From contig NZ_UETR01000014.1 of assembly GCF_900491745.1 (NCBI RefSeq), positions 1 through 64,000 of the forward strand: a stretch of 64,000 bases of DNA, read 5' to 3'. Below are positions 1 to 8,000 of this stretch, piece after piece. The translations under genes and the position numbers were made by a program. The notes under the pieces were generated by a model. The model saw only the letters and a program-made list of their open reading frames with translations. It was not told the origin of the DNA and ran no database searches. The stretch is from Amarolinea aalborgensis (GTDB taxonomy: Bacteria > Chloroflexota > Anaerolineae > SSC4 > Amarolineaceae). The number at the start of each line of letters is the position of its first letter. The first letter of the stretch is position 1.

Positions 1-135
1 CGCCGGAGGCGTGACCTACGGCGTGAGGCTTTTTTTCGTAGGTCCGGCCTCGTGGCCGGACGGCGCTGGACGCAGCAGAGCGTAATCTGTCGCAGAGAGC
101 GTTGTCACGCCGGAGCCGTGACCTACGGCGTGACG
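1..135. repeat. Intergenic palindromic repeat cluster (GTAGGTCCGG / CACGCCGGAGGCGTG type)
   Basis: This spacer holds no gene. It contains CACGCC-GGA-GGCGTG-type hairpins (first copy at about 2-15, a degenerate copy near 108-123) and a GTCCGGCC-tcgt-GGCCGGAC hairpin near 42-61, each flanked by GTAGGTC or GACCTAC. The same modules recur at 36142-36291, which shows a dispersed family and not a one-off terminator. A T-run near 31-37 follows the first hairpin. The function is unknown; it may be an REP-like element. Confidence 0.6.
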
Positions 136-182
136 TCTCTGCGTCTTGGCCTGAAATCCTGTTCCCATCAGGAGGGTTCATC

Positions 183-1538
183 ATGCAGCAAGCGATTCTG
201 ACCGTGGATCTCGGCTTTGGCGATGCGGGCAAAGGCTCGATCGTGGATTACCTGGCGCGGCGCCACGACGCGCACACCGTGGTGCGCTACAACGGCGGCG
301 CGCAGGCCGGACATCGCGTGGTGACGCCAGGCGCCGCGCCGCAGGAACACGTCTTTGCCCAGTTCGGCAGCGGCGCGCTGGCTGGCGCGGCGACCCATCT
401 GTCGCGCTTCATGCTGCTCGACCCGCTGGCGATGCTGGTCGAAGCGCAGCATCTATGTGAACTGGGTGCGCCCGATCCGTTCGCCCACACCACGATTGAC
501 GCCGGCGCGCTGGTCATCACCCCGTTTCAGCGCGCCGCCAATCGGTTGAAAGAACTGGCGCGCGGACTTCGGCAAGCTCAGTCGAGCCGCGCTGGCCGCC
601 ACGGCAGCTGCGGCATGGGCATCGGCGAAACCCAGGCCGACTTCTTGTCTTTTGGCGAGCGCGTCTTGTTTGCCGGCGACCTGACCAAGCCCGCTGTGCT
701 GCGCGAAAAGCTGGAATTCCTGCGCGCGGTCAACCTGGCCAAGGCGCCGGCCTTCCCATCGGATCTGGCCGGCAGCACGCTGATTGCGGCCGAATGGGAG
801 ATGCTGGCTGCCGCCGATTGGGCCGACTGGTTGCTGCCCGCCTACGCCGACTTCACGCGTCGCGCACAGGTCGTCCCCAGCGCCCATCTACACACGATTT
901 TGCAACAACCTGGCGCGGTTATCTTCGAAGGCGCGCAGGGCGTGCTGCTGGACGAATGGCGCGGTTTCCACCCGCACACCACCTGGAGCACCACCACGTT
1001 GGCAAACGCCGATCGGCTGCTGGGCGAGGCCGGCTACGGCGGCCGCGTTGTGCGCCTGGGCATCACGCGCGCCTATGCCACGCGGCACGGCGCGGGGCCG
1101 CTGGTCAGCGAAGATGCTGGCCTGACGGCTGCGCTGCCCGACGCCGCGAACGGATTTGGCGCCTGGCAGCGCGACTTCCGCGTCGGCTGGCTTGACCTGG
1201 TCATGCTCCGCTACGCCCTGGATGTCGCCCGCCCGCTCGATGCCCTGGCGGTCACCTGCCTCGATCGGCTGATCGGACTGCCGGTGCTCCGGGTGTGCGA
1301 TCATTACTGCGGCGGCGGCGCCCTCATCCAACGGCTGACCCCTGCGCCGGGCGGCCGCGATCTGGACTACCAGGCAGAGCTGACGCGGCTGCTCATGCGC
1401 TGCCAGCCCAGCCTGATTCCCGTGGATGGCGCACAAGCCTTACTCAGCCTGGTGCGCGCGGACTTGGGGATACCCATCAGCCTGGTTTCCTCCGGGCCAA
1501 CCGCCGCGGATAAGCAAGGGATGGGAGAGATGTGGTAG
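183..1538 (+). CDS. Divergent adenylosuccinate synthetase-like (PurA-family) ligase
   Basis: A 451-residue protein of the PurA fold family; canonical PurA makes adenylosuccinate from IMP, aspartate and GTP. Family landmarks are visible: a P-loop-like GDAGKGS near residue 14 (canonical GDEGKGK), AGH of the IMP site, FEGAQG near residue 248, and a TRHGAGP segment. The usual Glu and last Lys of GDEGKGK are replaced by Ala and Ser, and several canonical motifs are reshaped, so this is probably not the housekeeping PurA. The ATG at 183 is preferred because AGGAGGG lies about 7 bases upstream; an in-frame extension to 102 would run through the upstream repeat. Two ATP-grasp-type genes lie just downstream, which suggests a ligase group of unknown product. 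The family call is strong; the substrate is unknown. Confidence 0.75.
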   Translation: MQQAILTVDLGFGDAGKGSIVDYLARRHDAHTVVRYNGGAQAGHRVVTPGAAPQEHVFAQFGSGALAGAATHLSRFMLLDPLAMLVEAQHLCELGAPDPFAHTTIDAGALVITPFQRAANRLKELARGLRQAQSSRAGRHGSCGMGIGETQADFLSFGERVLFAGDLTKPAVLREKLEFLRAVNLAKAPAFPSDLAGSTLIAAEWEMLAAADWADWLLPAYADFTRRAQVVPSAHLHTILQQPGAVIFEGAQGVLLDEWRGFHPHTTWSTTTLANADRLLGEAGYGGRVVRLGITRAYATRHGAGPLVSEDAGLTAALPDAANGFGAWQRDFRVGWLDLVMLRYALDVARPLDALAVTCLDRLIGLPVLRVCDHYCGGGALIQRLTPAPGGRDLDYQAELTRLLMRCQPSLIPVDGAQALLSLVRADLGIPISLVSSGPTAADKQGMGEMW

Positions 1539-1540
1539 AT

Positions 1541-1568
1541 GGGCAAGCAGGCGAGATGCCTGCAGCCC
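1541..1568 (+). terminator. Hairpin after the PurA-like gene
   Basis: GGGC-aa-GCAGGC pairs with GCCTGC-a-GCCC around a 5-base loop, three bases after the stop codon. No clear T-run follows, so it may be a weak terminator or only an mRNA 3'-end structure. It sits just upstream of the next gene's own promoter, which fits a transcription-unit boundary. Confidence 0.4.
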
Positions 1569-1586
1569 ACATTCATGATCGGTCAA

Positions 1587-1615
1587 TTGGCGCACGCGCA
1601 CTTTTGGGCTATAAT
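1587..1615 (+). promoter_or_regulatory. Sigma70-type promoter giving a near-leaderless transcript
   Basis: TTGGCG (1587-1592), a 17-base spacer and a perfect TATAAT (1610-1615). The expected transcription start falls at or beside the ATG at 1623, and there is no Shine-Dalgarno sequence between promoter and ATG. This fixes the start of the next gene at 1623 and rejects the in-frame ATG at 1539, which would place the promoter inside the coding region. Confidence 0.7.
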
Positions 1616-1622
1616 CCGCCCC

Positions 1623-2564
1623 ATGCCAACCAACGGACACAACGGAACGCGCATCATTTTTCTCTTCCTCGACGGCGTGGGCCTGGGCGCCGACGATCCA
1701 TCCGTCAATCCGTTGGCGCGCGCCCACCTCCCCACCATCGCCGCGCTGTTGAACGGCGCGCCGCTCATCGCCTCCAGCGGCCAGGTGACGACCGCACACG
1801 CCTCCCTGACGCCGCTCGACGCCACGCTGGGCGTGCCCGGACGGCCGCAGAGCGCCACCGGCCAGGCTGTCCTGCTGACCGGCCGCAACGTGCCGCAAGA
1901 GGTGGGCGAACACTACGGGCCGCGGCCGCATCCCCCTGTGCGCACGATCGTGCAGGCTGGCACGCTGCTGAGCCAGGTGCGAGACGCGGGCAAACGCTTC
2001 ATCTTCGTCAATGCCTATCCTCCCAACTATTTCGACGTGGTCAACCGCGGCAAACGCGTGCTGTCGGTGATGCCGCTGGCGGCGGTTTCGGCCGGGCAGA
2101 CGCTCTTGACGCATACGGACCTGCTGGCGGGTCGTGGATTCTCGGCCGATTTTACCAACCAGGGCTGGCGCACGCACCTCGGCTTTGCGGATGCGCCGCT
2201 GCTGACGCCTGCGCAGGCCGGGCGCAACCTGGCCGCGCTGGGCCGAGTCTTCGATTTTGTCCTATTTGAGCATTGGCTGACCGATGTGCATGGGCATGGG
2301 CAGGAGATGGAAGCGGCTGTCGCCAATCTGGAGGCGTTCGATGGCTTCCTGGGCGGGCTCATCGAGGCGAGCGACCTGGCGCGCACGCTGATTGTAGTGA
2401 CCAGCGATCATGGCAACGTCGAAGACCTGAGCGTGCGCCAGCACACCATGAACGCCGTGCCCGGCCTCTTCATCGGCGCCGGTCATGCCGCCATCGCTGC
2501 GCAGACGCACGACCTGACTGACGTGGCGCCGGCCCTGCGCCGCGCGCTGGCCCTGACGGCTTGA
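1623..2564 (+). CDS. Alkaline-phosphatase/iPGM-superfamily metalloenzyme
   Basis: A 313-residue cytoplasmic protein of the alkaline phosphatase / cofactor-independent phosphoglycerate mutase superfamily. The N-terminus carries the metal-binding FLDGVGLG segment (about residues 13-20), and the C-terminal part carries TSDHGN near residue 260, the conserved Asp-His metal ligand pair. It is shorter than true iPGM (about 510 residues), so the inserted transferase domain is missing. It should act on a phosphate or phosphonate ester that cannot be named from sequence. It is probably transcribed from the promoter at 1587-1615 without a leader. Confidence 0.75.
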   Translation: MPTNGHNGTRIIFLFLDGVGLGADDPSVNPLARAHLPTIAALLNGAPLIASSGQVTTAHASLTPLDATLGVPGRPQSATGQAVLLTGRNVPQEVGEHYGPRPHPPVRTIVQAGTLLSQVRDAGKRFIFVNAYPPNYFDVVNRGKRVLSVMPLAAVSAGQTLLTHTDLLAGRGFSADFTNQGWRTHLGFADAPLLTPAQAGRNLAALGRVFDFVLFEHWLTDVHGHGQEMEAAVANLEAFDGFLGGLIEASDLARTLIVVTSDHGNVEDLSVRQHTMNAVPGLFIGAGHAAIAAQTHDLTDVAPALRRALALTA

Positions 2565-2595
2565 TCTTTGCACTTTGACCTTTGCACTTCTGACC
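2565..2595. repeat. Short 7-base tandem repeat (TTTGCAC/TTTGACC)
   Basis: After the stop codon the spacer reads as successive 7-base units: TTTGCAC, TTTGACC, TTTGCAC, then TTCTGACC. The same period of 7 is seen in other units elsewhere in the window (GGAGATT, GAATTCT, CATCATT, TCAGCGT), so this belongs to a general class of heptanucleotide spacer repeats. Confidence 0.55.
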
Positions 2596-2608
2596 AACAG
2601 GTGGCTCT

Positions 2609-3556
2609 ATGACAAACCAACTGAAAGTAGGCCTGCTTGTGGGCCGCGAACGTTCCTTTCCCGATGCCCTGATCGCCGAGATCAACCGGCGCGGCCAGGG
2701 GGTGACGGCTGAGTACGTCAGCGTCGGCGGCGTGACGATGGACGATCTCCTGGGCTATCGCGTGCTCGTGGATCGTATCTCGCACGATGTACCGTTCTAC
2801 CAGCCGCTGCTCAAGTACGCCGCCCTGCAAGGCGCCTATGTCATCAACAACCCCTTCTGGCGCATCGCCGACGACAAGTTCTTCGGCACAGCGTTGGCGC
2901 ACCGCCTGGGCGTGGCTGTTCCCAAGACGGCCGTGCTCCCCAACCACAGCCACGGCTCAGACGTTTCTAGCGAGAGCCTGCGCAACTTGATCTACCCGCT
3001 GGATTGGGAACGGATGGTCAACTACGTCGGCCTGCCCGCGATTCTCAAGCCTCACTGGGGCGGCGGCTGGCGCCATGTCCACCTGGTGCATGACCTGGAA
3101 GAGCTGTGGCGCGCGTATGACAGCAGCGGCCGCCTGACCATGATCGTGCAGGAGTTCATCCAGTGGGATCAGTACATTCGCTGCCTGTGCATTGGCCAGG
3201 ACAACATTTTGCCATTGCGCTGGGACCCGACCCGTCCGCATTACGAACGCTACGCCGGCAGCCACCAACCGCTGGCGCCAGCACTGCTTGCACGCGTGGT
3301 GGCTGATGCCCGCGCATTGAACCAAGCCCTGGGCTATGACATGAACACGGTCGAGTTTGCCGTGCGCGACGGCATCCCCTACGCGATTGATTTCATGAAT
3401 TCCGCGCCCGATTTCGACATCACCTCGCTCACGGTGGTCTACTTCGATTGGGTGGTCAACGCCATGGCAGACCTGGTTATCGCCAAGGCGCTGGGGCCAA
3501 TCGGCGGGGCGACCATGCGTTGGGACGCGCTCTTGCGCGGCGAAAACGGCGCCTGA
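2609..3556 (+). CDS. ATP-grasp domain protein (RimK/glutathione synthetase-like)
   Basis: A 315-residue soluble protein that looks like a compact ATP-grasp ligase. It has an N-terminal pre-ATP-grasp domain, an ATP-binding lysine and glycine-rich loop in ILKPHWGGGW (about residues 146-155), and the Mg-binding C-terminal segment NTVEFAVRDG...IDFMNSAPDFD. ATP-grasp ligases join a carboxylate to an amine or thiol through an acyl phosphate; the substrate here is unknown. An ATG with GGTGG upstream fixes the start. It lies 44 bases after the phosphatase-like gene and 73 bases before a second ATP-grasp-type gene, so the two may act in sequence. Confidence 0.7.
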   Translation: MTNQLKVGLLVGRERSFPDALIAEINRRGQGVTAEYVSVGGVTMDDLLGYRVLVDRISHDVPFYQPLLKYAALQGAYVINNPFWRIADDKFFGTALAHRLGVAVPKTAVLPNHSHGSDVSSESLRNLIYPLDWERMVNYVGLPAILKPHWGGGWRHVHLVHDLEELWRAYDSSGRLTMIVQEFIQWDQYIRCLCIGQDNILPLRWDPTRPHYERYAGSHQPLAPALLARVVADARALNQALGYDMNTVEFAVRDGIPYAIDFMNSAPDFDITSLTVVYFDWVVNAMADLVIAKALGPIGGATMRWDALLRGENGA

Positions 3557-3629
3557 GGCACCGTTAGCGGTTTGGGGGCGATACAGTCGGAGAACAGCCC
3601 GACCTGCCAGGCTGAATTAGGAGGAAGAC

Positions 3630-5009
3630 ATGTCCGTGCAAGCAGCCATTGACCGTTGGCACGAGCTGTTGGCGGCCGACCCCCTGGGAACATGGGAACA
3701 GGTGCAGGCCGCGATGGCGGCCGATCGGCTCTATTTCGGCGCACGACCGGTCTGCTCGGTGCTGCGGCCGCACTTCCTCTCGCCGCGAGCCTACAGCTAC
3801 CTGGTGGAGGTATCGCGCATCGTGCGCGGCGCGCTGGGCAAGGCCTACGATTATCTGTTGGCGCACGATGCTTTGCGCGCGCGCCTGGGCGTCAGCCGTC
3901 AGGAAGACGCGCTGCTCGCGCTGGAGCCCACGCGCGGCCCCGGCGACTACAGCGGCCGCCTGGATGCCTTTTATCTGGCAGATACGCTGCCAGAAGCCGG
4001 CCAGTACCCCACGCTCAACTTCGTCGAATACAACGCCGAAAGCCCCGGCGGCCTGGCCTTTGGCGAATCGCTCAGCGCCATCTTCCGCGACCTGCCGCTC
4101 TACCACCACTTCACGCAGTACTACCAGGTTGAATCCTTTGTCCCCCGCCCGCGCATCCTGGCTGAACTGCTGGCTGGCTACCGCGCCTGGGGCGGCCTGG
4201 GTAAGCCGCGTATTGCCATCGTGGACTGGCGCGGGGTGCGCACCTACCGCGAGTTCGAGCTGTGCCAGGACTACTTCCGCAGCCAGGGGTACGACGTAGG
4301 CATCTTTGACCCGGACGAGTTGGAGCAACGTCCCGACGGCCGCCTGGCCGCGGGCGACTTCGCCATTGACCTGGTCTACAAGCGCGTGGTCACGCTGGAG
4401 CTGCTGGCAAAGTACGGCACGGACCATCCGCTGATGCATGCCGTCGGCCAGCGCACCGTCTGCATGGTCAATTCCTTCAATGCCGTGCTGCTCTTCAACA
4501 AGGGCCTCTTCGCTCTGCTCAGCGACAGCGCCTTTCCACTCGACCTCAACCCTATCGAACGCCTGGTGATTCGGCGGCATGTGCCCTGGACGCGGCTGCT
4601 GGTGGATGGCCGCACGGACGTGGACGGCCAGGCCGTGGATTCGCTCTCCTACGCCATCGCCAATCAGGACAACCTGGTCATCAAGCCGACGAATGACTAC
4701 GGCGGGCGCGGCGTCATCCTGGGCTGGGAGTGCGACCCGGCTGCCTGGCGCGTCGCGCTGACGGCTGGCCTGCAAACGCCCTCAATCCTACAGCGCCGCG
4801 TGCCGATACCGCAGGCGCTCTTTCCGAGCATCAGCGACGGACAACTTGACCTCTCGCCGCGCCTGGTGGATGTGGACCCTTATGTCTGGGGCTGTGCGGA
4901 GGTTGAAGGCGGCGGCGTCCGCCTCAGCACCAGCTCGCTGCTCAACGTCAGCGCGGGCGGCGGATCGGCCGCGCCGCTGTTTGTCGTCGAGCCGGTGAGC
5001 CGCGCATAG
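3630..5009 (+). CDS. Circularly permuted ATP-grasp protein
   Basis: A 459-residue soluble protein resembling the circularly permuted ATP-grasp group (glutathionylspermidine synthetase-like fold). Visible features are FVEYNAESPGG (about residues 130-140), typical of the permuted Mg-binding region, DLVYKRVV in the middle, and VIKPTNDYGGRG near residue 350, which supplies the nucleotide-binding Lys and Gly-rich loop. TTAGGAGGAAGAC lies just upstream of the ATG. Members of this group often sit in uncharacterised peptide-ligase operons. Pairing with the preceding ATP-grasp gene and the PurA-like gene suggests amide-bond chemistry. The substrate is unknown. Confidence 0.7.
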   Translation: MSVQAAIDRWHELLAADPLGTWEQVQAAMAADRLYFGARPVCSVLRPHFLSPRAYSYLVEVSRIVRGALGKAYDYLLAHDALRARLGVSRQEDALLALEPTRGPGDYSGRLDAFYLADTLPEAGQYPTLNFVEYNAESPGGLAFGESLSAIFRDLPLYHHFTQYYQVESFVPRPRILAELLAGYRAWGGLGKPRIAIVDWRGVRTYREFELCQDYFRSQGYDVGIFDPDELEQRPDGRLAAGDFAIDLVYKRVVTLELLAKYGTDHPLMHAVGQRTVCMVNSFNAVLLFNKGLFALLSDSAFPLDLNPIERLVIRRHVPWTRLLVDGRTDVDGQAVDSLSYAIANQDNLVIKPTNDYGGRGVILGWECDPAAWRVALTAGLQTPSILQRRVPIPQALFPSISDGQLDLSPRLVDVDPYVWGCAEVEGGGVRLSTSSLLNVSAGGGSAAPLFVVEPVSRA

Positions 5010-5015
5010 ACGCGT

Positions 5016-5048
5016 AGAAGTCGGGTTTCTGCGCGCAACCCGACTTCT
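5016..5048. terminator. Bidirectional hairpin between convergent genes
   Basis: A perfect 12-base stem (AGAAGTCGGGTT at 5016-5027, AACCCGACTTCT at 5037-5048) with a 9-base loop, seven bases after the ATP-grasp stop and upstream (on +) of the convergent beta-helix gene's stop. Position and strength suit a terminator serving the plus strand. A diverged second copy of the stem (gagaaaccggcttctta) follows at about 5077-5093, so it may also be a dispersed repeat. Confidence 0.6.
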
Positions 5049-5089
5049 TGGTAGAGTCAAAGACTGAGTTTGGGTGAGAAACCGGCTTC

Positions 5090-8000
5090 TTAGCAGGTCA
5101 ATCCCCAGTGCGCGGACACCGTCATGATGTCAATCACATCAATCACGCCGAATGGCGCCGCCACGTCGTAGGTTGGATCGTACAGCCCAGCGTTGCGCCA
5201 CCGACTGGCCACGGCCGTGATGTCGAGCGTGTCCACCTGACCATTGTGATTGAAGTCATAGCAGACGCCTGGCGTCGCCGTCGGCGTCGGGGTGTTGGTG
5301 GGTGTGGGGGTTCGCGTCGGGGTGTTGGTAGGTGTAGGCGTACGCGTGGGTGTACTCGTCGGCGTCGGCGTCCGCGTGGGCGTATTGGTTGGCGTAGCCG
5401 TAGGCGGCGCCGTGACTGTGAAGCAGGCCGAGAACTCAGAGGTATAGTTGCTCGGATTGGTGGCCGTGGCGGCAACGATCTGCCCTGGCGTGACCGCTAC
5501 CGGCAGGCTCGCCGTGAAACTGGCATTGCCGCTGGCGTCCGTCGTTATGTTCTGCGCGCCCAAGTACGTGCGCCCTTCGCCATTGCCTGAGGCGTCGCAG
5601 CTGGTATCGGAGAAGAACTCCAGGCGAAATGCACTGCTGGCCGTGCTGTTGAGCGTGCCCTGAATCGTGGTCGTGCCGCCGCCGCTGGTCGCCGACGTCA
5701 ATAGCGGGTAGTTCTGCAAGCTGTTCGGCCCAGTGTCGCCGTCGCCGGGGTCGTTGGGCGTCACGCCATCGTTGTTCAAGTCAATCCCCAAGCCCGCATT
5801 GCCGTAGATCGAGTTGCCCAAGATGTCTGATTCCGCGCTGGTGATAGCCGAGATGCCGTCCGCGCCGTTGTTGGCAATGATATTCGCTTCCCCGGTCGCG
5901 GTCCCGCCAATCGTGGCCGGCACAGCGTCCTGCAAGTAAACGCCATGTTGACTGTTGCCCAGCGCGGCGCCTGCCGTGTTGAGGCCAATGTAGTTGCCTT
6001 GCACGCGCACGCGCGGCGAGTACGTCCCCGCCACGCGTGAAAAGAACCAGAAGCCATGGATCGCATTGCCGGAAACCAGATTGCGCGCGGCCGGCGTTAC
6101 GCCGCCGATCAGAACGCCCTGCGTATCCTGCACGTAAACCCCATAATTATTGGGCAGAGCCGCAGCGCCCGTTACGTCGGCGCCCACATAGTTGCCTTCA
6201 ACCACCGTGCCGCTGGCGTTCTTGTGCGTGATGATGATGCCAAAGCTGTTGCCAGACACCAGGTTGCAGGCGCCCGTGCACGCGCCGCCCGGCGTCACGC
6301 CCGTCGTACCGCCAATGTGGGTCCCGGCCGCGCCGTAAACCTGAATTCCGTACGCGTTGGCAATCGCCGCCGTGCCGGCCGGGTTGGTGCCGATGTAATT
6401 GCCAATGATCTGGTTGTTCTGCGTCAAGCCGTTGAGATCATAGCCCACGTAAATGCCAGGGCCAGGGCCGCCCGCGCCATTGCCAGAGATGATGTTGCGC
6501 GCCGCCGCAGTCGTGCCGCCAATGGTGTTGTCGTGCGCGCCGCCGTTGATGTAGATGCCGTTGCCGGGATTGCCAATGGCCGCGGTGCCGGCGGCGTTCA
6601 AGCCAATGTAGTTGCCCAGCACCTGGTTGTTGGCGGCGGCGCTGCCGTAAATCACCACACCACCGTTGTTGCCGGAGATGATATTGCGAGATCCGGCGCT
6701 GGCGCCGCCGATCGTATTGTTGGCGCCCCCTTCGATCCAGACGCCCGTCGAATTCCCGAGCGCGGCATTGCCCGCGGCATTGGCGCCGATATAATTGCCC
6801 ACCACGGTATTCCCACCGGCTCCTTCCAGGAAGATACCGCGGTTGTTGGCAGAGATGACGTTGCCCGCGCCGGCCGCCGTGCCGCCAATCGTGATGCCGG
6901 TCTCAGTGTTGTCCAGGTAGACGCCGTGCTTCGAGCTGGTAAACCCGGCCGTGCCCGCGGCATTCAGGCCGATGAAATTCCCCTGTACGCTGATGGATGT
7001 GCTGCTGTTGGTCAGGGCGACGCCGTGATTGTCGTTGCCAGAGATGATGTTGCGCGCGGCGGCCGTTGTGCCGCCCAGGGTGACATTGGTCGTGTTGAAC
7101 AGCCACACGCCATAGCCAGCATTGCCCAGGTCATTCGTTCCGGCGGCATCCAGGCCAATGGTGTTGCCCTGGATCGTCGTACCCGCAGCCTGCGCATAAG
7201 CCACGACGATGCCGCGACCGCCGTTGGCGGAAATGACATTCCCGGTAATCGTCGTATTGCCGGCGCGTTCCACGTGTACGCCGTTGATGTAATTGCCCAG
7301 CCCTGCCGCCCCGGTTGTATCCACGCCGATGTAGTTGCCGCGCACAGTGTTGCCCGTCGCCGCGGTGCCGGTAATGAAGACGCCGGAGCCAATCGAGCCG
7401 GTGTCGCCATTGGCCGAGATAGTGTTGCGCGCGGCCGCGGCCGCGCCGCCGATCGTGTTGCCGGGCGCGCCGTCCACCAGGACGCCGTGCAAGGCATTGC
7501 GCCGCGCCGACACCCCGCTCAGGTTGAGGCCGATGATGTTGCTCTGCACGATGTTGCCGGTCGCGCCGCTGCCGCGCAAGGTCACGCCGTCCTTGTTGAG
7601 ACCGGAGATCAAGTTACATTCGCCGCTGCACGCGCCGCCCAGGGTGACGCCCGTCGTGCCGCCAACCGTATTGTTGGCCGCATTTTCGATCAACACGCCA
7701 TCGCCGGTGTTGCCCAGGTACGCGCTGCCGTTGATGTCGGCGCCGATGCGGTTGCCCTTGACGGTATTGCCAGTGGCACTGCTGCCGGAAATGTAAACGC
7801 CCTGCTGCAGGTTGCTGGAGATCAGGTTGCCCGTAGTTCCCCAGATGCCGCCCACGATGTTGTTGGGCGCATTGACGATGCGCACGCCGCTCAGGCTGTT
7901 GCCCAGCGCGCTGTTCCCGGCCTGATTGAGACCGATGGTGTTGAAGATCACCTGGTTGCCGCTGGATAAGGTGCCCGTGATGAGCACGCCGTTCTGATCG

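Noticed and set aside
183..1538. PurZ (phage-type diaminopurine synthetase)
   Set aside because: PurZ lacks the catalytic Asp of the GDEGKGK motif, but this protein keeps GD; there are no phage genes nearby.
3564..4775. 403-codon minus-strand frame opposite the permuted ATP-grasp gene
   Set aside because: The opposite strand has a recognisable ATP-grasp protein with a good Shine-Dalgarno; this frame has no motif and low-information composition.
6056..7969. Long open frame on the plus strand opposite the beta-helix gene
   Set aside because: It is a high-GC antisense shadow of the repeat-rich beta-helix gene; its translation is Ala/Arg-rich, repetitive and lacks domains.
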